Both the position numbers and the translations under genes were made by a program. Source: Malaya genurostris (Eukaryota > Arthropoda > Insecta > Diptera > Culicidae). Taken from it: 64,000 nt of DNA. Location of the stretch: NCBI RefSeq assembly GCF_030247185.1, contig NC_080572.1:155046365-155110364 (forward strand), written 5' to 3'. Under the pieces are notes generated by a model. It was not told where the DNA came from, did no database searches, and saw only the letters and a program-made list of their open reading frames with translations. How positions within the stretch are numbered: the first letter of the stretch is position 1; each line of letters starts with the position of its first letter. Positions 54,050-64,000 of this stretch are shown in pieces.

Positions 54050-54650
54050 ATTCATTTTGTCGATTTTTTACGGAGTTTACTAGATGCAGACCAAAATTTT
54101 GTCGAAAGAGCAATGCAATATTTCATTTTCTCCTACGATTGGAAGTAAGATGAATTTATCTTCAATATCAGAAATTATGTACGCATTACGTTGGTTAAAG
54201 TCGCCGAAAATATGAAGCTTTATTTCAGGTTCCACATTCGAAATGATTGTGTCTAAATATTGAAAGAATAATTCAAAAGATGATTTGTTTGATTTTTCGA
54301 GGGGGAAGTAGATGAAGCAGAAAATATGAATTTCACCCGATATTGAGGCTCTACTTTTTGCAGAAGTGGAGCAAGAGTTAATGGCTATGAGGACTCTACC
54401 TCCAGATTTTTTTCAGACAAAGAGATAAATTTCGGTCGTGCCGAAATACAATAAAGTTATTTCCAAATACTTCTTCGCTTCTGACACTTTCATCCCAGCC
54501 AGTTTCAGTTCCTAGAATTACTTCGAAATTGGGGGCTATTAAGTTTTGAAGAATTTCTTTCATTTTGTCTGGGCTTCTCATGCGATTTAAATTTAGGCAA
54601 TGTGCCAGACTTATCAGTGTTTGAGTTTTTGAACAGAATAATTTCACTAG
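54050..54650 (-). pseudogene. CR1-group LINE endonuclease remnant
   Basis: The minus strand reads LAHCLNLNRMRSPDKMKEIL, ILGTETGWDESV (catalytic Glu), FIVFRHDRN, then after a frameshift GGRVLIAIN, FPLEKSNKSSFELFFQYLD, HIFGDFNQRN (catalytic Asp). The wording fits CR1/L2-type endonucleases. No RT follows before the Helentron end at 54018. Confidence 0.65.
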
Positions 54651-54803
54651 GATAAAATTTTTAATTACCTACCATTTAATTCTGCTATAAGTATATCACA
54701 TCATTATACACATACGCTGTGTATGTCACAGCACTTTAATACTACGAATACTACTTGTATTCTTCTTCAGTGTGTCAGGTTTTTTAATTTATTGAAAGAA
54801 TGT

Positions 54804-54981
54804 TTTTTTTTTGCATAAATATCTGTTTATTAATCATATTGTTGTGTAGTACATCAACGTTTTACAGTACAAGTGTTTTGACCTTTTGGTCTTTCATCTT
54901 TGTTGTTCATACGATTCGTTATTAATAATAGGTGTTTTAGTCACTCTTGTTTTAAATACTACTGATTAATCATAATATATA
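54804..54981 (-). mobile_element. Family C LINE 3' end (C3), left part
   Basis: Reverse complement of the C1/C2 3' UTR, with the A-tail as a T-run at about 54804-54813. Split from its continuation at 62297-62430 by the BEL element. Confidence 0.8.
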
Positions 54982-55542
54982 TGATGTCGCTTACCCTACG
55001 TTGTGATTATCTTCTTTTGCCACCAGAATTTTTCCGAACGGCACAAGCAGCAATAGGTACATTACCCTATTCGCCGTTCCACAGGTATGCTTACGGTGCA
55101 CCGAAAAGCAGCAGCCAGCAGCAGGAAATCGCTATGTACCAGCAGTGGATTCGCGCACAAACAGGCAAGTAATTTTACCTTTCAGGTCAACAGTTCTACA
55201 CAGGTAAGTACTTCGGATCACTGCAGCACAGGTAAGTAAATCTCTTCCAAGTTTAACAAGTAATTTATTTCAGAACATACGAATTACACTTCATTGAAAC
55301 AAATTAAACTTCACTTTATTACTTTTCTGTGGGACTGTTCACAGTGCGATCTGCTCGCTTCACTAGTTAAATTTCTACTGACTGATCGGAGCGAGCGGGA
55401 GCGCTATATTATCGATCGTGATCAGAAAACCTAGTTGCCAGAAGGGCCATAATTGTTATCTCACCGTCGCCCGTTAGCACCAATCTCATGTGAGAAATAA
55501 TTATCACACGCAGTGCGGCCAAATTTAGTATACAAATCAACA
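54982..55542 (-). repeat. BEL 3' LTR
   Basis: Left-hand copy in window coordinates (3' LTR for the minus-strand element). Starts TGATGTCGCTTACCC and ends TACAAATCAACA. Confidence 0.93.
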
Positions 55543-55661
55543 TACCCGCCGCCTTGAACAATTATGTTCAACATAGAAAATCTAAACACGTAACATAGAC
55601 TTATAGCTAGTGTACAAATAAATTTATCTTTACATTTCAAGTGTTAAATTTAGTGTTTTAC

Positions 55662-58600
55662 TTAAACTAAAGTTATATCCGAACTCCTTTGGACAGTTGA
55701 TGCATCGTTGTTGTTTACTGGTGATTTTTCGCTTGTAGGGACTGTCGTAGAATCAGGTAACATGCAGATTTTTGCGATGGGACGAGTGATGATTCCGCGA
55801 GCAGTGCGAAGTTGTACTACGCGAGTTAACTGATCTCTACCGGGCAAAATTGATTCGATGCGAGCAAGAAGCCATCGAATCGGCGGTTGAAGTTCGTCTA
55901 CTACGATGACTAATTTACCCGGAATTATGTCGTCATTGCGTTGCCAGCCACGGGTGTCTTTTAGTAGCTCCTGTAAGTACTCCTTTTTCCAGTGTGTCCA
56001 AAAGCGCTGCACATGCACTTGCAGCTGCTGGTAGTGATCAAGTCTGTTTGCTGGTATACTTTGTAGATCTGGGTCGGGCAGGGCATGCAGTGACGAACCG
56101 ATGAGAAAATGCGCTGGAGTTTATGCAGCCAAATCGTTGGGGTCTTCGGTGAGTGGAAGCAGAGGTCGGCTGTTCATGATTGCTTCAATCTGTGCGAGCA
56201 CTGTGCACATATCTTTGAACGTGAGGCGGGACGATCCGGGTTGGCGATAGAGATGCCTTTTCGCTACCTTGATGGCTGCCTCCCACAAACCACCAAAGTG
56301 AGGGGCTTTGGGTGGTGTTAGATGCCAGGTGATACCTTGCTCAGCACAGGCAGAGATTATTTCGGCTTGTTCTGATCGGTTTTTAAATCTGGCGAATAAT
56401 TCGATCAGTTCGTTTTTCGCTCCCTCAAAATTTTTACCGTTGTCTGAGTGTAGGTGAGCAGGACAACCACGACGCGCGATGAAGCGTCGAAGAGAGCATA
56501 AAAAGGCTTGAGTAGAAAGATCGCTGACTAACTCAAGGTGTACTGCTTTGGTGGAAAAACATACGAAAAGGCACAAGTAAGTTTTTGCAGGTGAAGCACG
56601 TTTGTGTATCGGTAGCAGATACAGCGGGCCGGCATAATCGACGACTGTGATGCTGAATGGTCGGCTTGGGATGACGCGCTGTACAGGTAATTGACCAATT
56701 TGCTGTTGGGCAGGTATCGGATTGACGCGATTGCAACGAAAGCAATTTCTTACGATGTTGTGAACCAGTCTACGGCCGTTTGGGGGCCAGAATTCTTCGC
56801 GAATGGCACTGATCAGTAGCCGCCCGCCGCCGTGAAGTAATTTACGATGAAAATGTTCAGCAATTAGGCGAGTGAAAGGATGATTGTTAGGAATTAGGGA
56901 CGGATGTTTTGCTTGGTAAGGCAATTGGGCTAAATTTAAGCGACCTCCCACCCTCAACACTCTCTCTTGGTCAATGAATGGGTTCATTTGGCGAATGTTA
57001 TTGTTTCGATACAGAGTTTCCCTTTTCCAGCTGTCTGATTTCAGCAGCATATCCATCATGCTGAGCGAGTCGAGTGAGGACTGTTTTGGATTTGGCAAGT
57101 TCTGCAACAGTTAGTGATTGGCCTAAGGACGAAGATGATTGTGAAGGCTGAGTTCGTGACTTCGAACGAGTGTTGGCGATGAATCGCAAGCAGTATCCGA
57201 TGACGTGAAGAAGCCGACTGTAGGAAGACCAGCGTAAAAACCATGGGTGAATAGTTGAAGTTGTTTGAGTTACGGCTACGGTAGTTTTTAACTCCAGGTC
57301 GTCCGCGGTCACGCCAAGTGGAACCGAAATTGGCCAATCTTGCGGTGGCGAAGGCAACCAACTTGGACCGCATTTCCATAAAGCGCTTTTGAGAAAATCG
57401 TCGACCGACATACCACGGGAAACCAAATCGGCAGGGTTTTCAATTCCGGAAACGTGCTTCCACTGGCAACCGTGCGTGAACTGTTGTATTTCCGAGACCC
57501 GATTGGCAACGAAAGTGGGCCAAACGTTCGGGGGTGATTGCAGCCACTGCAGAGTTACTGCCGAATCTGACCAGAAATAAGAAGTACGAACATCAACGTC
57601 AATAGCATTTTTAATCCGGGCGTGTAAATGAGCCGCAAGTACGGCTGCGCACAGTTCCAAACGGGCGATGGTAATTCGTTTCAACGGGGCTACTCGGGAT
57701 TTCGATGCCAGAAGCTGAATTCGAACTATTCCTTGGCTGTTCACACAGCGAGCGTACGTGCATGCTCCATATGCTGCTTGGGAAGCATCTGCGAAAGTAT
57801 GCAATTGAATATCGGAACCGGGAAGTAGCGCATATCTGTCGATCCGATGTTTGCTTATTTTTGTCAATTCTCGGTGGTAATTTTCCCATTTTGATTTTAT
57901 TGGTTCAGGAACTGGATCATCCCAACCACAGGACAGCAACCATAGCTCTTGCATTAAGATCTTTGCCCTTACAATGACGGGTGCGATGAGTCCGAGAGGA
58001 TCAAACAACTTAGCGATGTCTGAAAGAATAGACCTTTTAGTTGGTAGAACAGGATTTGTTCGAATCTGCGAATCAAAGCGAAGGCAATCTGCTTCAGGCT
58101 CCCAACTTATTCCAAGCGCTTTGATGGTTTCGTGGGGACTAAAGTGCAATGTGGATTGCGTGCCAATCTGGTCATCGTTGAGACCTTTCAGGACTTCTAG
58201 CCGGTTAGATGTCCATTTCCGAAGTTCGAATCCTCCCTTTTGCAATAAATCATTCAATTCTGATCGTAGAAGAATAGCTTCTTCAACAGTTTCAGCTCCA
58301 CCGATGAAATCGTCAACGTAGAAACCTTTTCTTAATGCCTGACTTCCAACAGAATGTTGGTCACCTTTATCATCTGCCAACTGGTGAAGAGTCCGGGTTG
58401 CTAGGAACGAGGATGGTCCTAAGCCGTAGGTAACAGTCAGGAGTTCGTAAGTCTGTACTGGACACTGTTTTGAGAATCGCCACAAAATACGCTGCAGCGG
58501 AGTGTCGTCCGAATGTACCAGTACCTGTCTGTACATTTTAGCAATATCTCCGACGAGAGCGATAGGAAAAGTTCGAAACCGCAAGATGATGTTCAGCAAA

Positions 58601-61029
58601 TCTTCCTGCACCACAGGGCCGACGCAAAGAGCTTCGTTGAGAGAGAAGCCGGTAGAAGTCTTCGCAGATCCGTCAAACACGACTCTGAGCTTAGTCGTAG
58701 AACTTGCTTCCTTAATTACGGGATGGTGAGGTAGATAGTAGACTTGAGAGTTTCGTTCGTCGTCCTTTACGACCAGTCGCATGTGGCCGAGGGCGAGATG
58801 CTCTCGCATAAACTGATGATAATCGTCTCTTAGATGCGGATTTCGTTCCAAACGCTTTTCCAGGTACTCGAAACGTCGTTGAGCGTTGCTTCGGGATTCG
58901 CCTAACATTGCATCGAAATCGGGTTTCCGGGGGTAGCGAACTACATACCGGCCTTCGGGGTTCCTAGATACGGTAGACTGATACAATGACTCGCAATGCC
59001 GTTCCTCTATTGAATAACTATCGTTGTTTGCCAGTTCTTCGGTCTTCCAAAACTTTTCCAGACAATCTTCCAGTGAAATCATTGAAACAACGGCTGCATC
59101 GCACGAAGTGGATGAAGTAGTAATCTGATCGTTGGAATACGAGATAGCAGAACCCGCAATGATCCAGCCAAAGACACTGTCAACCAAAAGCGGAAGGTTA
59201 CTGTCAAGCTGAATGCGTGCAGCGCTGGGAAAGAATGAATAGAAGTGTCGAGCACCCAGAACCATATCGATCGGTTGACTTTTGTTGAAAGCGGGGTCTG
59301 CTAGAAACAGTTCCTTCGGTATCTTCCATCCCTCGGTCGAGATATTTTGCGAAGGGAGATTGGCCGTAACATTTTCCATCACTAGGAAATTCACACCACA
59401 CGAGAAGTCTCCCTTTCTTGAAAATACTTGAGCGAAAACCGATTCACGTACTGGTTTGGACAGCTTACCAGCTCCCTGAACGGTGATGTTCACATGCTGT
59501 CTCCGTAAACGCAGAATTTGTGTCATAGGATTCGTGATGAGATTCGGCTGAGACGCACTATCCAAAAGCGCACGAGCTAGATGTTCAACACCGAAAGCGT
59601 CAACGACCTTAACGACGACGGTAAGCAGAAAGACATCTTCTCGGGGATACTGAAGAGTAGAACTGACTTCGATCACTGGTGTATCTTCAGTAGCGGCAAC
59701 AGTTAACTGTGTAGACAATTCACTCGTAGAAGGCCCACTAGATGGCGTACCAGAGGCGGTAGCACTTGCGCTAGACGAAATTCCTTCCCTATTGCTTCTT
59801 GGAGAACTGTCTGGCTGACCGAAATGCAGAAGCGTGTGATGACGACTGTTGCACTTACGACAGCTGAATTTGGAGGGACAATTGCGAACAAAATGACCAA
59901 TTTTCAAGCAGTTGTGGCATAAGCGTTTCGAAATGACAAACTGTTGAAGTTCATTTGTTGATAAACGAATAAATTTCTGGCATTTCACTAAGGAATGCGA
60001 TTGGCTACAAGCAATGCACTTTTCCCCAGAACCAGCAGTAGAGGCACACGAAGTAAGGCGAAACTGTGAATGGAAATGGTTCCTTTTCAGTGTATGAGAT
60101 GAACTGCCAGAACTTGAAGCTGATTCTGTTGAGTGGTGGTTGACGGAGATTGATTCCAGCACCCGAGTTCTTCGTTGCAGGAAATCAATGATGCAGGCGT
60201 AGTCCGGGTTCGCTACGGTCGACGCATGATCCTCCCACGCCTTCAACGTGTCGTCGTGTAAGCGCATACACAGTAGATGCTCCAGAATGCTGCTCCAAGT
60301 ATCGGTAGGCTCTCCCAGTTGATGCAAAATCTTTGTATGCCGCTCGAACTCATCAACTAGTCCGTGTAACGAGGCAGCGGACTCCTTCTTCATGCGTGGA
60401 ATGTCGAAGAGTGCCTGAAGATGACGTTTCCGTAAAAGGTAATCATTCGAATATCGATTTTCCAACGTTTGCCAAGCTAGCAGGTAGTTGGCAGAACTAA
60501 TTCCAATGGATTCAATCAATTGAGCAGCTTCGCCCTTGATAGCCGCCCGCAGATAATGAAATTTCTGAATATCCGGGACATCCGGATTAGAATGGATAAG
60601 CGCCAAGAATGTATCGTGGAATGCAAGCCATTGCATATAATCTCCATCGAATTCGGGCAAAGAAATCGTTGGCAACTTGATACCAGAGAGAGTGGAAGAA
60701 ACGTGAGGGGGTACAGGGCTACGATCATTAGGAATAGGAGAAAGTTTTGACATTAGACTTGCCTTTATTGTAAAGAGACGTGGTTCAAATTCAGCTCGAA
60801 CAGCTGCATGCTCTGTCCTACCTTCATCGGTAATCTCGATGTCCTCAAGCTGTGCCTGTACCGACTCGAGGTTGCTCCATACTCCGTTCAGGTATTCCAG
60901 CCTCAATGATACCTGACCCTGATCACGATGTGCATCGTATGCTGCATCAAAATCCTCTGCCCGACCCGGAGCAGCCAGAAGAGTTTCTCGTCGGTGAAGC
61001 AGCTGGTTTCTGGAATGCTCCTCCGCCAT
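55662..61029 (-). pseudogene. BEL Gag-Pol polyprotein, one frameshift and one stop
   Basis: ATG at 61029. The first 1343-codon frame (to 56998) has a Gag domain of the DUF1759 kind, zinc knuckles (CIACSQSHSLVKC, CHNCLKIGHFVRNC, CRKCNSRHH), an aspartic protease with LLDSASQ (near residue 488), RT with LRVVFDGSAK, GDIAKMYRQ and YVDD (near 903), and RNase H (FADASQAAYG, ELCAAV, SDSAV). A one-base shift near 57000 moves to frame 56121-57107 with integrase zinc-binding HHCC residues and D-D-E (VVDYAGPL, HSDNGKNF, FGGLWEAA). A TAA near 56121 interrupts it, and the frame goes on to 55662. Everything else is open. Confidence 0.92.
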
Positions 61030-61735
61030 TGTATGAAGCAGAACGTTGAATACTGCACGTGTCCGAAAAGATGTCCGACCTGTCGATCAAAGACCACAAG
61101 TAGACCCACAAAAATGTAACAAAAGGCTTGGAAAGGTGCTCACCTGTTCCAAGGCAAGCAATGCCTTGTATTATATACAGCCAACTGGAACCTGCCGCAA
61201 CACCAACCGAGCCAAAATCCTCCGAAACTGCCGACTCACGCGCAACACTCAAGCAGGAATGAGCACAAAACCATAAAGGCAGAAATAGCTCCCAAAATCG
61301 TCCGATGGTAACTGGAATGGCCAACAAACAGGTACACCACAGCAACAATAGAAAACAGGCCACGTGTAACTGGAGTGATTCACGCCGCAACTTGGGACGC
61401 CACGGGTAACAATGGTCCAATTGTTCAACAGCAAAATGGCGCTTCGAAGCAAGCCAAGCTCCGCAATGAATAGTAGCAATGGCCGAATCAGGAACAATTC
61501 GTATTGTTAAAGCATGCAAAGAAAAAAAGAAAGCATCTAAAGGGCACCTGTGATACCCGCGGAGTGCATTGGACAGCTCTTTACCTGATGCCCAATAAAT
61601 TGAGCCTTGTATAATGAATTATCAGCAATCAGGATCCAAAAACTTGAAGTATCGCTTTCAAACCAGCGTCCAAAATGGCGACGTCAAGAAAAAACGGTCC
61701 GAGTAACGAAAAATCCTGGTCACGGCACCAAATTA
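61030..61735 (-). other. BEL 5' leader and primer-binding site
   Basis: About 700 bp between the 5' LTR and Gag. Just inside the LTR the minus strand reads TTGGTGCCGTGACCAGG (61732-61716), a likely tRNA primer-binding site. Confidence 0.65.
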
Positions 61736-62296
61736 TGATGTCGCTTACCCTACGTTGCGATTATCTTCTTTTGCCACCAGAATTTCTCCGAACAGCACAA
61801 GCAGCAATTGGTACATTACCCTATTCGCCGTTCCACAGGTATGCTTACGGTGCACCGAAAAGCAGCAGCCAGCAGCAGAAAATCGCTATGTACCAGCAGT
61901 GGATTCGCGCACAAACAGGCAAGTAATTTTACCTTTCAGGTCAACAGTTCTACACAGGTAAGTACTTCGGATCACTGCAGCACAGGTAAGTAAATCTCTT
62001 CCAAGTTTAACAAGTAATTTATTTCAGAACATACGAATTACACTTCATTGAAACAAATTAAACTTCACTTTATTACTTTTCTGCGGGACTGTTCACAGTG
62101 CGATCTGCTCGCTTCACTAGTTAAATTTCTACTGACTGATCGGAGCGAGCGGGAGCGCTATATTATCGATCGTGATCAGAAAACCTAGTTGCCAGAAGGG
62201 CCATAATTGTTATCTCACCGTCGCCCGTTAGCACCAATCTCATGTGAGAAATAATTATCACACGCAGTGCGGCCAAATTTAGTATACAAATCAACA
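61736..62296 (-). repeat. BEL 5' LTR
   Basis: Right-hand copy; same length and ends as the 3' LTR. Confidence 0.93.
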
Positions 62297-62431
62297 ATAT
62301 ATTTTATTTATTATTAAAATATTTACCCACCTATAACTATCCCTAACCTAATACGTACGCATTTTGAATTAATTGTATTACAGAGATTGAGCACCTCTCG
62401 CCAAATTTTGTGCAGTATTGTTCGAATTTTT
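62297..62431 (-). mobile_element. Family C LINE 3' end (C3), right part
   Basis: Continuation of 54804-54981, covering the end of ORF2 (reverse complement of the EIQIIQNLYVLG region, mutated) and the start of the 3' UTR. It is cut by the start of H5 at 62432. Confidence 0.75.
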
Positions 62432-64000
62432 TCGTGAATACGACTTACTTTACTATGGGGCGCCTTTTCAAAATTTACCCTCTGAGAGAGTGAATAGTTT
62501 TTGATCGTGGATATCTCTTGTTGTATCTAACGAATCAACATAATTTTTGCTACATGCCATCGGTAATATGATCATAATTTAATGATAAAATTATCAGTTG
62601 TGTGACCAAGGGTGGCAAAAACTCGCTCATAAGATTCGATTTTTTCTATTAATCAGCTCACCTCATGATTTACGATGCAATCCGTAAAATGATGGTAAAG
62701 ATGAAACTCATCGCTGATCTAAGCAAACACACTCACCTATACAGAGCACCGCTGACATCAAATTATGATGGTATTGATGGTTCTCAGTTTTGATTTCATA
62801 GCATTTAACTCTCATTCCTAGTTTTAAAAAGTGAGTACTGAGTTTGGCATCACCGTACCGAGCTACACCGGTGAGTGTATGCCTAAACCACAGAGCTGCC
62901 AACACGACCCAGCTTTTCGGTTTTGTTTTTCTGGTACTCAAAACGAGCACGTGCATTAATGTACGAAAACAAAAGTCGAATCGTAGCGTGATGTTCCGTA
63001 GCGATTGAATTTCATGTCTCGAGCTAAACACAACTGGCTACTAAAACCGAATTCGTTTTCCAGCCTACGAAAACATGTCTTGAGAATTGGATTGAAATGG
63101 CATCGATTCGAACGTTGGCCGCCCATGGCAACTCTGTTGGATGGGGAATACAAGCGAGACAGTCTCACAAGAATCTGATTCAATGTGTTGATGTACAAAC
63201 ACATCAAATCACAACTCACAAATCGTCTCTCAGTGGGTTCTAATATTTGATGTGCACTCAGCGCTCATCTGCTGATTGCTTGACACTACGATGTTGAGAC
63301 GATGTTTTCTCTACACAAATGGTTACCCAGTTACTCAACTCGCTCAGCGATGCTTCTGAAACCGATTTGCAGGTGAGCTGAACTCGGTGATGATGAAGTA
63401 GGGAGTTGATTATTGCCAGCCCTGTGTGTGACATAATCTCAAATAATTCAAAATAAACTTTCCTGAAATGTTTGCTATAAACGAGTATCAAAGAGGATAA
63501 TTAATAAGGCGCGTTTACCTTTCTCGTAATTTAAAAGCTCATAGCTCAGTCATCTGTGAAAGGATTTATATAATCTAACTACCAATAGAATCGAAATTTT
63601 TCAACTTAAACAGGTGTAGCAACAGCATTGAAGTATTTCAATAGTACACTATTGAAAAACCTGTCTCATTTGACCCATGTCAACACCAACCAATCAGAAC
63701 GCGTTCTGGGATAGAGAAAAAAATATCTGCTGCTGTACAACAAATCGTTCGAGAAAAATGTTGCGAACAGTGCTTAGTATCGTAGTGGGTTCCACTACGT
63801 TCAGCCGTTCTAATGACTCAAAAAGTTTTCTAAAGAACTATTAGGATTTTTTACTCGCAAATCGAAGATAAATATCCTCAGTTTAATGCAAATCTAGAAC
63901 AGTTTGGTTAGATTTATGCACTTTTCGCTGTGTGGAATTAACAATAATCGAGATCAAGTGAAGCCCTCTTTGTTTTTGCGAAAAATTTAAAAATGAGGAA
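62432..64000 (+). mobile_element. H5: Helentron-type element, 5' part (runs off the window)
   Basis: Starts TCGTGAATACGACTTAC after a T-run and follows the H0 5' region, with a hAT insertion at 62607-63424. It contains CCAATCAGAACGCG, a mutated stem-loop AGCCGTTCTAATGACT at 63803-63818 with TAAAGAACTATTAGG after it, and ends in the window about 80-100 bp short of the expected 3' terminus. Non-coding. Confidence 0.75.
62607..63424. mobile_element. hAT-type non-autonomous element, 818 bp
   Basis: TGTGTGAC flanks at 62599-62606 and 63425-63432 (8-bp TSD); the empty site is at 31696-31705 in H0. Ends CAAGGGTGGCAA and TTGCCAGCCCTG, an imperfect inverted pair. No transposase. Confidence 0.9.

Larger units (their letters stand above)
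54982..62296 (-). mobile_element. BEL/Pao LTR retrotransposon, nearly intact
   Basis: Two 561-bp LTRs (54982-55542 and 61736-62296), each TG...CA, flanked by the 5-bp duplication ATATA (54977-54981 and 62297-62301). I count about six differences between the LTRs, roughly 1%, so the insertion is recent. The internal region encodes a single Gag-Pol with one frameshift and one nonsense change. Inserted in a family C LINE 3' end. Confidence 0.93.

Overview
The window is AT-rich insect chromosomal DNA, most likely from a culicine mosquito (Aedes-like). The basis is the mixture of element types: Jockey-, I-, LOA- and CR1-group LINEs, BEL/Pao, mariner, several 8-bp-TSD hAT elements, TA and TAA MITEs, and a Rep-helicase-endonuclease Helitron of the Helentron type. 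The species cannot be fixed from sequence alone. I see no undisturbed host gene; nearly everything is nested mobile DNA.

Layout. (1) 1-9012: a Jockey-group LINE family ('family A') in + orientation. It is interrupted by a mariner remnant, a 598-bp MITE with TAA duplications, a CR1/Jockey-like RT fragment in a 604-bp tandem duplication, and a 5'-truncated I-like LINE. (2) 9013-18800: family A again, on the minus strand. It carries a 782-bp hAT element and a full-length 6.7-kb I-clade LINE (11702-18433, 12-bp TSD), which itself contains a 646-bp hAT element. (3) 18809-22950: a hAT-like element, two MITEs and a 1.1-kb inverted-repeat element rich in TATGCGAT motifs. (4) 22949-25190: a decayed LOA/R1-group LINE. 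25478-29260: a fourth family A copy. 29270-31530: fragments and a dispersed repeat.

(5) 31535-54018 is the core of the window, a set of nested insertions. An outer Helentron-associated element (H0) was split by a full-length Jockey-group LINE of a second family (C2, 14-bp TSD). C2 was then hit in its 5' leader by Helentron-type element H1 (32903-40816) and in its A-tail by Helentron H2 (44884-53534, minus strand). H1 was hit by another full-length C element (C1, 12-bp TSD), which was hit by a 632-bp hAT (8-bp TSD). H2 carries a two-exon Rep-helicase-AP-endonuclease gene (50973 to about 45317, minus). (6) 54050-64000: a CR1-like endonuclease remnant; a C-family 3' end split by a nearly intact BEL/Pao retrotransposon (54982-62296, 561-bp LTRs, ATATA TSD); and a last Helentron-type copy (H5) split by an 818-bp hAT.

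The most interesting observation is that the Helentron lineage carries histone-type mRNA 3'-end signals. The Rep gene of H2 has no AATAAA or ATTAAA between its stop and a canonical histone stem-loop (GGTTCTTTTCAGAGCC, minus strand, 45128-45143), followed by a purine-rich AAAGAACTA element. The non-autonomous relatives H0 and H1 carry a different 6-bp-stem/4-nt-loop hairpin followed by the same AAAGAACTA motif, in the same orientation and at a similar distance from the element's 3' end (about 245-300 bp). H2 also carries a decayed histone H2A gene with its own stem-loop and downstream element. This suggests a transposon lineage that captured histone-gene DNA and may form replication-type, non-polyadenylated 3' ends on its transposase mRNA.
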